From positions 1 through 64,000 of the forward strand of contig CAMASI010000006.1 in NCBI GenBank assembly GCA_945861065.1: a stretch of 64,000 bases of DNA, written 5' to 3'. Numbering within the stretch: position 1 is the stretch's first letter; each line of letters begins with the position of its first letter. Both the position numbers and the translations under genes were made by a program. Positions 37,268 to 45,572 of this stretch are shown piece after piece. This stretch comes from Klebsiella pneumoniae (GTDB lineage Bacteria; Myxococcota_A; UBA796; GCA-2862545). The notes under the pieces were generated by a model. The model searched no databases, had not been told where the DNA came from, and saw nothing but the letters and a program-made list of their open reading frames with translations.

Positions 37268-39259
37268 GTGCCGCGCCACGATACGGTTGGCGCGGCGGCG
37301 CTCTTGATCCTCGTCGATAGATACAACCTGACGGAATTGCTCGGCGAAGGAGGCATGGCCCGCGTTTACCGCGGCTACGACCACCGGCTCAAGGTCTGGC
37401 GTGCGGTCAAAGTGTTGGACCCCAAGCTCGCGACGATGGCGAAGTTGCGCGCTCGGTTCGAGGGGGAAGCGCAAATGATGGCGTCATTGGAGCACGTCAA
37501 TATTGTGCGCGTGTACGACGTCGGATTTAGCGATGATGTGCCCTTTATCGTGATGGAATTGATCGAAGGGGGAAGTCCATCAGATTGGATCGACCGGTAT
37601 GGTGCCATGCCCCTTCGTTTGGCGTTGGGCGTGACCGCTCAAGTGTGCATGGGCCTGTTCAGCGCGCATACGAAGGGAGTCATTCACCGAGACATCAAAC
37701 CGAGCAACGTGTTGGTCACGTTGCAGGGGTTGTGCAAAGTCAGCGATTTTGGAATCGCCCGAATCTCTGATGCTTCGGCACCCGGCGCCGGTCTTACGAA
37801 GACGGGCTCGATCATGGGCACCCTGGGGTTTATGTCGCCTGAACAGCGGACCGACGCAAAGTCCGTAGACCTGCGAGCCGACATCTACGCGACCGGCGCG
37901 ATGTTGTACATGTTGGCCACGAACGACATGCCCATGGATCTCTTCGCGGCCACGCAAGACGACGAGATGCTGGCTGCAGTCCCGGAGCCCCTTCGCGACG
38001 TGATTCGCCGGGCCACGGCCTACCGTCGAGAGGACCGATATTCCTCAGCACAAGAACTCGCTGCGGAGCTGTTGAAGCTGCGGCAAACGGTGCCGCCGGA
38101 TCCAAGCGACACGCCATCCATCGTGCTCTACGGACCGAAGGTTGTGGAGGTGCCGATCCTGACACCGCCAACGCCCGCGGCGGCGCCGCAGTCGCAACGG
38201 ATCCCGCAACGGGCCCCGGAACCTACAGAAGCCGAAGCGCGGGATCCGGGCCCGGTCATCATCCCCTCCGTCCGTTGGAAGAATCTTCCAGGGGATTCGC
38301 CTCGGCATGTCGGTCCGGCCGGTGATGCGACGCTGCCCCTGGTCAAGGTGGACGCGCCTCCGCTGCCACAGGAATCCGAGCTTGACCGCGGTCCGCCGGT
38401 GGATTTCGACGTTTCCGCGCCCGACGGCCCCCGACTCATCGTGCATTTCGAGTGTGAACCCAAGCGCGTCCTCGGCAACGGACGTCCGCTGGAGGGGACC
38501 ATCGCAATTCGCGGAATGTTGCATGAACGCCGCTTGCAAGCGGCCATCGCAGTAGCGGCGCAGGCGGCCCAGGTGCCGACGAATCGCGCCTGGTGCTGGA
38601 CCCAAGGACGCGGCAATTTCAAAGAACATATTTCTCATGACGATCTGGGGAGGCGTACGCGCGCCCTTGAGGACAACTCGGCCGCATGCGACAAATGTAC
38701 GGCGCGCGTCGATGAGCGGGCGTTTGGCTGCCTCGTGCAGGTGCCCAGCGTATTCACGGCGAGGGCCGAAGAATGGCTGATGGACCGGCTACTAGAGGCA
38801 GACCAGCCTGGCGGACAATTGTGCGTGCAAATGCTCAAGGAGGCCGGAGTTACCGGAAAGGCGACGGCAATTCGGCGGGCAGAAGGTCAGTTTGAACGCA
38901 AAGAACCCGTCGTCAAGATCATGAAGTCTGGGTGGTTGTTCAATACCCGCGTCAATTCAGACCAGGTATTCGAGGCATTGGTTTACAGCACGGACGGCGA
39001 GACGGTGGATCCGCCAATTGCCCTGTCGCGGTGTTTGTGGTTTGGCGCTGTGCGCGCCGCGGCGTCGCCCGACGCAGAGTTGCAGGAGGCGCATGTGGAC
39101 CAGTTGTTGGCAATGGGAAGCGCCAGCCAAAGGCAGCAGAGGACGGTGCTGAACGTGGGGCCACCCAGCGAAGACTACGCCATCCGCAGCTTGCAGCGGG
39201 TGCTTGGGGCCATGTACCTGGCATGGACGCATGACGTTCGGTTGCTGATCGAGACTTGA
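37268..39259 (+). CDS. Ser/Thr protein kinase with an unrecognised Cys-containing C-terminal domain
   Basis: The protein has 663 residues. The kinase domain (about 18-275) is complete: GEGGMARVYRGYD (glycine loop), Lys48 (RAVKVLD), HRD at 140-142 with IHRDIKPSNVL, DFG at 160-162, and SPEQ in place of APE. A Pro-rich linker (about 280-385) follows, then a C-terminal domain to 663 with Cys443, the pair Cys474/Cys477 (ACDKC), Cys488 and a Trp-containing core (RCLWFGAVRAAASPD). No transmembrane helix is visible, so it is cytoplasmic. The C-terminal domain may bind a ligand, metal or target. Start GTG 37268 is near the lipoprotein stop. Confidence 0.85.
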   Translation: MPRHDTVGAAALLILVDRYNLTELLGEGGMARVYRGYDHRLKVWRAVKVLDPKLATMAKLRARFEGEAQMMASLEHVNIVRVYDVGFSDDVPFIVMELIEGGSPSDWIDRYGAMPLRLALGVTAQVCMGLFSAHTKGVIHRDIKPSNVLVTLQGLCKVSDFGIARISDASAPGAGLTKTGSIMGTLGFMSPEQRTDAKSVDLRADIYATGAMLYMLATNDMPMDLFAATQDDEMLAAVPEPLRDVIRRATAYRREDRYSSAQELAAELLKLRQTVPPDPSDTPSIVLYGPKVVEVPILTPPTPAAAPQSQRIPQRAPEPTEAEARDPGPVIIPSVRWKNLPGDSPRHVGPAGDATLPLVKVDAPPLPQESELDRGPPVDFDVSAPDGPRLIVHFECEPKRVLGNGRPLEGTIAIRGMLHERRLQAAIAVAAQAAQVPTNRAWCWTQGRGNFKEHISHDDLGRRTRALEDNSAACDKCTARVDERAFGCLVQVPSVFTARAEEWLMDRLLEADQPGGQLCVQMLKEAGVTGKATAIRRAEGQFERKEPVVKIMKSGWLFNTRVNSDQVFEALVYSTDGETVDPPIALSRCLWFGAVRAAASPDAELQEAHVDQLLAMGSASQRQQRTVLNVGPPSEDYAIRSLQRVLGAMYLAWTHDVRLLIET

Positions 39260-39635
39260 CCGTCGACGGGAGGTGCCGCGGTCGGGCTCACCTCGCCAAG
39301 CAGCCGGGACTGGTTTCGCGCGCGACCTGGTCCGGCACTTTGTGCAACGACGCACGCAGGCTGCCGGCAGGGCAGGTGGGGGTCGATCGTGGGGCGCGGG
39401 AGCGGGCCGGAGGATCGACCCCGGTTGAACCGGTGATGCAGTCGTCTCTAGACGTTGAAGCGGGCGCGATCCCCACAATCCGGGCCCGGCTTGTGGGGAT
39501 CGCGCCCGGTCGGCACCATGCCCGCCACGAGGATGTCGCCCGGGTGCGCGAGGCGGGCTCGGCGTCTCGTTCGGGCTGGCCGTACTGCTACCTGCCTTAA
39601 TCCATCGACCTGCTCGGACACGCAGACCGACCTGT
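39260..39635. other. Non-coding stretch rich in palindromes
   Basis: No supported gene is present. It holds CCGGTTGAACCGG (39421-39433, perfect 6-bp arms) and the 46-bp palindrome listed separately at 39462-39507. The small open frames crossing it on the minus strand have no start signals and read through the palindrome. Confidence 0.45.
39462..39507. repeat. 46-bp near-perfect palindrome
   Basis: GGGCGCGATCCCCACAA (39462-39478) is the exact reverse complement of TTGTGGGGATCGCGCCC (39491-39507). The 12 bases between them contain the palindrome CCGGGCCCGG, so all but one central pair (T39479/C39490) are complementary. It can extrude as a cruciform or act as a very stable RNA hairpin. It might be a terminator for the kinase operon or for the small minus-strand gene, or a mobile-element or attachment site. 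There is no T tract. Confidence 0.85.
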
Positions 39636-39809
39636 TCACGCAGGATCGGGCAGGCGGTCGATGACGCCGAGCATCCAGACCGGAAGCTCTCCCCGTACGC
39701 TTCGCAAGAGCGCCGTCTCAGACGCACTCAAGGCCGCCAGGCGGTGGCGGAGCAGGCTCTCCGAAAAGCCACCCTTCCCCAGGTACCCAATCGCGTGTCC
39801 GACCTTCAT
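39636..39809 (-). CDS. Small conserved-looking protein, 57 residues, function unknown
   Basis: Start ATG 39809 has a strong ribosome binding site (GGAGGTGA, six bases upstream), and the frame reads naturally: MKVGHAIGYLGKGGFSESLL, then RHRLAALSASETALLRSVRG and ELPVWMLGVIDRLPDPA. A central helix pair and a hydrophobic end suggest a small folded protein. Upstream lie two direct copies of CATTGTGGGGT 11 bases apart and an AT-rich segment that could hold a promoter, so the gene may be regulated or autoregulated. It is convergent with the kinase gene and flanked by a large palindrome. I do not recognise the family. Confidence 0.5.
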   Translation of the reverse strand: MKVGHAIGYLGKGGFSESLLRHRLAALSASETALLRSVRGELPVWMLGVIDRLPDPA

Positions 39810-39831
39810 GTTGACTCACCTCCACGCCTCT

Positions 39832-39857
39832 ACCCCATTGTGGGGTCATTGTGGGGT
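39832..39857. promoter_or_regulatory. Operator-like dyad and 11-bp direct repeat upstream of the small gene
   Basis: ACCCCA-TTG-TGGGGT (39832-39846) is a perfect dyad, and a second TGGGGT half-site follows at 39852-39857, so CATTGTGGGGT occurs twice in tandem with an 11-bp, one-helical-turn period. It lies 23-48 bases upstream of the small gene at 39636-39809, next to an AT-rich patch with possible -10-like TATACC/TAAATAA on the minus strand. This arrangement suits a dimeric regulator binding at or just downstream of the promoter. Confidence 0.5.
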
Positions 39858-39910
39858 AAACCGAACCGGAATGATGACATTATTTAGGTATAACGCCCGT
39901 TTGTTTATTT

Positions 39911-41008
39911 CTAAACATTGAACCGAAAATGCATCACATCCCCATCCCGCACCACATATTCCTTCCCCTCTACCCGCAACTTCCCGGCTGCCCGCAGCGC
40001 CGCCTCCGTACCGAGCGCCTCCAGGTCCTCAATTGCATACACCTCAGCCCGAATAAATCCGCGCTCAAAATCCGTATGAATCACACCGGCCGCCTGAGGT
40101 CCCTTCGCCCCCACCGGAATCGTCCACGCCCGAATCTCCTTCGGCCCCGCCGTAAAGTACGTCTGTAAGCCCAACAAACGGTAGGTTTCCCGCGCCAGCG
40201 TGGCGAGGCCCGGCTCTTTCAGTCCCAATTCCTGCAAAAACATGGGTCGGTCCGCCACGTCCATCTCTGAGATTTCCGCCTCGATTTTCGCACAAATCAA
40301 CACGACGCCAGCCCCGTCCAACTTCGCCTGTGCACGGACAATGTCCACGTACGCGTTCCCGCCGAGCCCGGCTTCGTCTACGTTGCACACGTACAAGACG
40401 GGCTTGCCGGTGATCATTTGGGCGTCCGTCGCACTGCTGCGCTCCTCGTCCGTGTCGAAGCTCATTGAGCGCACCGCGACACCCTTCAGCAGCGAAGCGA
40501 TCATCTTGTCCGCTACGTCCCGATGTACGCCCGCGTCACGGTCCCCGCCTTTGCTCGCCTTCCGCCACTTGTCCGCCCGCTTCTCCACAGATGCGAGATC
40601 GGCGAGCATCAACTCTGTGTCAATCGTCTCGATGTCTCGGATCGGATTGACGTTGCCATCGACGTGAACGACGTCGGCATCGTCGAAGCACCGCACGACG
40701 TGTAGGACGGCGTCTACGGCGCGGATGTGGCCAAGGAACTGGTTGCCCAGGCCCTCGCCTTCAGACGCCCCTCGAACAAGGCCGGCGATGTCCACGATCT
40801 CCACCACCGCAGGTAGCAACTTCTGCGTTGGCACCTTCGCGTTGAGTCGGTGCAGCCTGGGGTCAGGCACCTCCACGATACCGACATTGGGTTCAATCGT
40901 ACAAAATGGGTAGTTCGCGGCCGCTGCTCCCGCAGACGTCAACGCATTGAACAACGTGCTCTTTCCCACGTTGGGCAGCCCTACGATTCCAGCCTGTACC
41001 GCCACCAT
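39911..41008 (-). CDS. ychF: Redox-regulated ATPase/GTPase YchF (OLA1 family)
   Basis: YchF (365 residues, usual length) is a ribosome-associated P-loop NTPase of the Obg group. Seen: [20 protein letters not shown] (Walker A at about 8-18), [20 protein letters not shown] (G3), [11 protein letters not shown] in the position of the usual NKxD motif, consistent with the ATP preference of this family, and the C-terminal TGS-like domain ending [20 protein letters not shown] and HFRFNV. A short AT-rich inverted repeat (39902-39917) overlaps the stop codon. Confidence 0.95.
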   Translation of the reverse strand: MVAVQAGIVGLPNVGKSTLFNALTSAGAAAANYPFCTIEPNVGIVEVPDPRLHRLNAKVPTQKLLPAVVEIVDIAGLVRGASEGEGLGNQFLGHIRAVDAVLHVVRCFDDADVVHVDGNVNPIRDIETIDTELMLADLASVEKRADKWRKASKGGDRDAGVHRDVADKMIASLLKGVAVRSMSFDTDEERSSATDAQMITGKPVLYVCNVDEAGLGGNAYVDIVRAQAKLDGAGVVLICAKIEAEISEMDVADRPMFLQELGLKEPGLATLARETYRLLGLQTYFTAGPKEIRAWTIPVGAKGPQAAGVIHTDFERGFIRAEVYAIEDLEALGTEAALRAAGKLRVEGKEYVVRDGDVMHFRFNV

Positions 41009-41074
41009 CCACCTCGGGGCCGCCGCCTACTTCGGTGGCCGCCGTGGCCGCAACGCCAGCGGTTAGCGACGCCC

Positions 41075-41695
41075 GTGCCTCCGCTGCTCGCCGCAACCTC
41101 GCTCCGCCGTGACCTCACCCAAGGTGCCCTCGATTTGCCCCTGCTTCGCGGCGCGTCGCTGACCGTGGAACCCGGCGAACGCATCGCCCTCATCGGAGCT
41201 TCCGGCAGCGGAAAGTCCGCCCTGCTACGTCACCTCGCAGGTCTGGATTTCCCAGACAGCGGAACCGTCCATTGGGACAACATCGATGTCGCTGCGCTCG
41301 CGCCCCCCGCTCGTCATGCTCTGCGACGCACCACGCTCGGGTACGTCCGACCCGAGGGTCGTGCGGCGCCCGGCCTCGCAGCACGCGAAGACTGCGATCT
41401 GCTGGGTCCTTTTGGCATGGCGGCCTTCGAGTCCCTCCTGGATGGCGATCACCCCCCCGCGTCCGGCCTGTCGCGACGCCGTGCCCTCGCCCGTGCCCTG
41501 GCCAACAAACCGAAAGCGCTGCTCGTAGACGATCCAACCCGCGGACTAGAGGCTGACGACGCCAACAACCTTGCGCACACGCTGCTCGCCCTGGTGATCG
41601 ACCGAGGAATCGCCCTCGTCGTGGCCTCCCAACACCCGACGCTCATCGGCGGCGTTCACCGCGTCGTCCAACTAGTGCGCGGCCGCGTGCAGTGA
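41075..41695 (+). CDS. Orphan ABC transporter ATP-binding protein with degenerate motifs
   Basis: The protein (206 residues, GTG start) has a good Walker A (GASGSGKS at 41-48) and the general LolD/MacB-type layout. The signature, normally LSGGQ, reads SGLSRRRALARALANKP, and Walker B ends VDDPTRGLE with Asp in place of the catalytic Glu (normally DEPT). Hydrolysis may therefore be slow or impaired. No permease gene is adjacent on either side, so its partner is unknown; it could act with a distant permease or in a non-transport role. Confidence 0.75.
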   Translation: MPPLLAATSLRRDLTQGALDLPLLRGASLTVEPGERIALIGASGSGKSALLRHLAGLDFPDSGTVHWDNIDVAALAPPARHALRRTTLGYVRPEGRAAPGLAAREDCDLLGPFGMAAFESLLDGDHPPASGLSRRRALARALANKPKALLVDDPTRGLEADDANNLAHTLLALVIDRGIALVVASQHPTLIGGVHRVVQLVRGRVQ

Positions 41696-41712
41696 CGCTC
41701 GGACTCGTACAA

Positions 41713-43092
41713 TCACGCCTCCGGTGCTGCCACCAACTCCGCCGTGTCTGTGCCAAACGCAACCGAGGCCAACGACAGGGCCGCAGCCACGCGTGACGCC
41801 ACCGAAAGGCCAATGGGCGTTCGCGTAGGGTCCAACACGACCCGCACAACGCCTCCAAGCGGTCCCGGCCCCAGCACAAGTCCCCCTTCCGCATCCGGGG
41901 GCGAGCACGGAATGGCGTCACAACCGTCGGCCCCGACCTTGAAGCGCACAGCGAGCGCCCGTTCTTGCGAAACCGGCAATTGCACCGCCAGGTGACAGGA
42001 CGACGCCCGAGCGCGATCGAATCGACGGAGCAACTGGCGTTCCGACTGCGCGAACCGCATTGGAGCGGCGCCTTCGATCGTCGCACAATGCAGAAGGTAA
42101 AGCGGAAGCTGCACTCGCAATCCAAGCACCATCAGGCCGGCACCAAAACGGGGATTGAGCTCGGTCGGAAGGAAGCCCGCGGCAGAGACGACACCGTCCA
42201 CGGTAAACGCGCCCCGATACCCAACGGAATCACGCAAGTAATGCCCAACACGACGAGCCACTCGTCGCATTTCCGCGCGAATATTGGATGCTGGATCCCA
42301 ATACGATGCACACCCCGCGTAGACGAATCTGCGCCCTTTTCGAAGCACCACCATTTCCACGGGTCGGAACACCAGCACTTCGCCGTTGACGACCCAACCG
42401 TGAATGCTGCAGGGCCGCCCTTCCAGCATCGGCATGACGCGCACATTGTGTGCACTCGCCGCCATCATCGTCGTCGCCTGCTCGGCCTCCCGCTGATCGA
42501 CCACCCACCGGGTCAACTCCGCGCCCCCATGGAATCCGAACCGATTGTCCGCGGCCCACACCGTTCCTGCGCCACGATCGAGCGCCTGGGCCGCCGCCGA
42601 CAGCGCCGCCGCCGAAGCCTCCACCACCTGGCAGGGCGCCCGACGGACCCCACAATGGTCCCACAACGCATCGATCTGCGTCTTGTCCTCTAGCGCCCGC
42701 CACGCAAGGGGGCGCGCCCCAAACACGGGCCTTCCTGCGACAAAATCCAACGCGCCAAACATCGGGCGAAGGACGCACGCGGTTCGTTCGGGGTCAAACG
42801 CCTCAACAGCGGTTTGTGCAGCGTCGGGGAGCTTCGCCATGGCGGCTTCGGCAACGCGAATCGCCTCCATCACGGACACACCACCAACCCCGAGTAAGAA
42901 GGAGGGGACGTTGGGCGTCGGTCCTGTGCCTTCCGATCCAGCCAGCGCGAACACCCGGGTCGCGCCCATGCCAAGCAGTTGGTTCACGAACGGGGTCGAC
43001 GCGGCAAGCACGTCCCATGCGAGGATCCAAGAACGACCGCCGTACACAGACCGAAGGTCGTCCATCAACGCGCGGATCAGGTCGCCCACCAC
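41713..43092 (-). CDS. ATP-grasp family protein, substrate unknown
   Basis: The protein (459 residues, GTG start overlapping the upstream gene) has ATP-grasp features: a central domain with FGFHGGAELTRWVV and MLEGRPCSIHGWVVNGEVLV, and the metal-binding end GAFTVDGVVSAAGFLPTELN with N-P-R-F-G-A-G-L directly after. Such enzymes ligate a carboxylate to an amine or thiol with ATP. The N-terminal 150 residues form a pre-ATP-grasp-like domain (ILAWDVLAASTPFVNQLLGM). The gene overlaps the GST-fold gene by 16 bases, which suggests a joint pathway. No specific substrate can be assigned. Confidence 0.75.
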   Translation of the reverse strand: MVGDLIRALMDDLRSVYGGRSWILAWDVLAASTPFVNQLLGMGATRVFALAGSEGTGPTPNVPSFLLGVGGVSVMEAIRVAEAAMAKLPDAAQTAVEAFDPERTACVLRPMFGALDFVAGRPVFGARPLAWRALEDKTQIDALWDHCGVRRAPCQVVEASAAALSAAAQALDRGAGTVWAADNRFGFHGGAELTRWVVDQREAEQATTMMAASAHNVRVMPMLEGRPCSIHGWVVNGEVLVFRPVEMVVLRKGRRFVYAGCASYWDPASNIRAEMRRVARRVGHYLRDSVGYRGAFTVDGVVSAAGFLPTELNPRFGAGLMVLGLRVQLPLYLLHCATIEGAAPMRFAQSERQLLRRFDRARASSCHLAVQLPVSQERALAVRFKVGADGCDAIPCSPPDAEGGLVLGPGPLGGVVRVVLDPTRTPIGLSVASRVAAALSLASVAFGTDTAELVAAPEA

Positions 43093-43790
43093 CTTGCCCT
43101 GAATCGTTCCGCATAGGCCACCAACCGAGCGTCGGCACGCGTGTGCCGTTGCATCGGCGTGTCATAGGGCGCCCAAAGTGCCTGAATCAGAAATCCGTAC
43201 ACCGTGCAATCCACGCTGTGCGGTTCGTCTCCGAGCAAGTACGGTTTGTCGCCCAGCACCTCACTGACGGCGTTCCAGTCGGCGATGCCTGCCGCAGAGC
43301 GCTCCTCCGGCGTGAGACGAGCGGTGCCTTGGGCATGCGCATTCGCCTTGACACGTCGGCGAATCATCGTCCCGACCACCTGCCCCATGGGGAATCCGAG
43401 TGGATCGAAAAATCCCGCGCGCGTCGTCGGCCAATGTTCGTCTTCGCACCACCGCGCATGCAGCGCCACAAAGTAGGTTCCCTCCTCCAATGTCCGGCGA
43501 ACCAAATGGCCGAGCGTTTGCTGCTGAGGATTCAGGCCGCCATCGCCCAACCGATCCCCAAACGTCTGGCGAAAGTACGCGAGGATGGCCTCGGAGTCCG
43601 CGACCGCGTTGGCACCGTGCACAATCCACGGCACCTTTCCGCGCGGCGCCTTGATGGGGTTTGCGCGCTTCGAGGTGTACGGTATGCCAGCGACTCTGAG
43701 CCAAGTCTCCACCTTGACACAGAAAGGACTCGGATTCGGCAGGCCCCACAATCGGGGCGCCTGAAACAACACGACACCGTCGTCAGACAC
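43077..43790 (-). CDS. Glutathione S-transferase-fold protein of the Fax/metaxin (Tom37) type
   Basis: GTG 43790 has GGAGGT upstream and gives 237 residues. It starts VVLFQAPRLWGLPNPSPFCV, then KVETWLRVAGIPYTSKRANP, KAPRGKVPWIVHGANAVADS and EAILAYFRQTFGD: a thioredoxin fold with the P-S-P-F-C and VPW-I elements of failed-axon-connections/metaxin-like GSTs. The C-terminal helical domain ends LGDKPYLLGDEPHSVDCTVY. Bacterial members are thought to bind glutathione or act in detoxification. It overlaps the ATP-grasp gene downstream. Confidence 0.8.
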   Translation of the reverse strand: MSDDGVVLFQAPRLWGLPNPSPFCVKVETWLRVAGIPYTSKRANPIKAPRGKVPWIVHGANAVADSEAILAYFRQTFGDRLGDGGLNPQQQTLGHLVRRTLEEGTYFVALHARWCEDEHWPTTRAGFFDPLGFPMGQVVGTMIRRRVKANAHAQGTARLTPEERSAAGIADWNAVSEVLGDKPYLLGDEPHSVDCTVYGFLIQALWAPYDTPMQRHTRADARLVAYAERFRARWWAT

Positions 43791-43809
43791 AGCACCTCCG
43801 AGCGTGCCG

Positions 43810-45525
43810 TTATCCCGCCTGTTTGTAGCCGCCTTGCATCTGGACACGCAGGCCAGAAGCGTCGCGCACTTCGACGCAGGTCCCTTGCCGACACACAAAC
43901 GCAGACGTCGCCCCGTCGAGTTCCGGCAGGTCGGTGGCCCAATCTGGTGCGCTGCCCGCGCCCTCCCATCGCCGTATCAGCCGGAACGACGACGGATCAG
44001 CAAGTGCGCTGCGCCACAACTCAGTTGCCAACGGTCCAGACCCCACGACTTTCACGTCCAGTGGCGACGCCGCATGTTCTGCGTCGGCCAACAGTGCGGC
44101 GCCTACTGCGAGACGGGGTGCTCGGACGCGCTCGGCAACCGCAAGCAGCGCATGCGCTGACACCTCCTTCCACTTGACGTCCCCGGTAGCCGCCGCCAAC
44201 AGCTTGGCCCAACGCGACAACTCCACGTTTTCGTCCAGACTGGGCAACGGCACGAGGCGACCGCGGCTCAGCGATGTGACAAATCCCCCTGCGTGGGCGC
44301 GGTACGCAGGCACCGTCGACGCGAGGTCCATGCTGCGCTCGAGCCACACATCGTCGCCGGTGGCCTGCCACAACGTGAACGCTGCTTTGCCCATCGCGGT
44401 GACGTCTCCAAGGTACGTCTCGCCGGCCTCACTGCGCATCGGGCCCGTGTCGCCCATCGGAAACCGTCCCTCAACGGCAAGCCAGGCGCGAACTGCCCTG
44501 TCACGTGCCGCGTCATCGCCGAGCCACATCGCCCGCCACGCGAACGCCTCGATGATCAGCCCGTTCTCTCGCGGCCACACCGACGTGTCGATGAACGGCA
44601 TGCCTTGGGCACGGCGCCCAGCGTCGTCCAGGTCGAAATAGCCGGCGGCATGCTGCCCGCGCACCAAATCGGCGTCTTGGCTGGTGTAGAACGCACCATC
44701 GTCGGCCGTGAAAAAGGCGTCCACATACCGAACGATGGCGTCGCCCGCCTGCCGGTAGTTGTCGCCTCCCCACAAGGCCGAAGCGCAGGCAAAAGCGGTC
44801 AGATCGGCGGCCTGGACCCACGCGATCTTTTCGAAGTGAGGCTTGTCCCACACGCCCCCTTCGCTGTATTGAAAGGCCCCTCCCCACACCGGGTCCACCA
44901 ACGTCGTCGTCTTGTCTACAACCGTTCGGGCCCGCTGCAGCGCCGCGTCGTCGCCTGTGCGGCCCCTTGCTAACGACCAGTCCAGATTGCCGAGGTCGAG
45001 GTACTTCGTCGTCGTTCCCCACCCGCCTTCGGCTTCATCCCAGCCCGAAACCGAACGGTCCACCAACTCTGCGCGCAATGCGTCGTCGAATGGGCCCGAC
45101 ACCGGCGCTGGGCCAGCGATCGCCGACGGCCCCGGCGTCGGATCCGCCCGCACGGCCCGAAGAAGCGACAACATGCGTTCTGGGGGCACGTAGCCCCGAA
45201 GTTTCACCAAGTCGGTGCCATTGGGGTGAAGCACGATGGTGGCGGGCCAGCCATAGTCCTCGTAGCGGGCAGCCAGGTCCGGCCGTGTCTCGGCGTCCAC
45301 GCGAATCGCAACGAAACCAGTCGTCAGCTCCGCCTGGACCGCTGCGTCGGCCCACGTCGTTTCTTCCATGACGTGGCACCAATGGCACCATTTCGTCCCG
45401 ATGGACAAGAGAACGAGTCGGTCGGACGCGCCTGCCCGCTCGAAAGCAGCATCGTCCCACGGCCCAAAATGCCCTGGAGGCGTCACTGCGCAGCTCAGAG
45501 CCCAACCGAACGCGAGGATGTTCAA
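43810..45525 (-). CDS. Exported thioredoxin-domain protein of the YyaL/DUF255 family
   Basis: This 571-residue protein has an N-terminal signal (NILAFGWALSCAVTPPG) and a DUF255 thioredoxin-like domain with TKWCHWCHVMEETTWAD (CHWC at 47-50). A large (alpha/alpha)6-like region follows (DLGNLDWSLARGR; WVQAADLTAFACASALWGGD; WPRENGLIIEAFAWRAMWLG) as in the YyaL/SPATA20 family. Most bacterial members are cytoplasmic; the signal here suggests an exported or lipid-anchored form (ALSC is a weak lipobox). The role is not established; a thiol-disulfide or glycan-related activity is likely. Confidence 0.82.
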   Translation of the reverse strand: MNILAFGWALSCAVTPPGHFGPWDDAAFERAGASDRLVLLSIGTKWCHWCHVMEETTWADAAVQAELTTGFVAIRVDAETRPDLAARYEDYGWPATIVLHPNGTDLVKLRGYVPPERMLSLLRAVRADPTPGPSAIAGPAPVSGPFDDALRAELVDRSVSGWDEAEGGWGTTTKYLDLGNLDWSLARGRTGDDAALQRARTVVDKTTTLVDPVWGGAFQYSEGGVWDKPHFEKIAWVQAADLTAFACASALWGGDNYRQAGDAIVRYVDAFFTADDGAFYTSQDADLVRGQHAAGYFDLDDAGRRAQGMPFIDTSVWPRENGLIIEAFAWRAMWLGDDAARDRAVRAWLAVEGRFPMGDTGPMRSEAGETYLGDVTAMGKAAFTLWQATGDDVWLERSMDLASTVPAYRAHAGGFVTSLSRGRLVPLPSLDENVELSRWAKLLAAATGDVKWKEVSAHALLAVAERVRAPRLAVGAALLADAEHAASPLDVKVVGSGPLATELWRSALADPSSFRLIRRWEGAGSAPDWATDLPELDGATSAFVCRQGTCVEVRDASGLRVQMQGGYKQAG

Positions 45526-45572
45526 TCAAGCCCCCCTCTTGAACGGATACGCCGGAGCCCGCAAAGGGTTTC

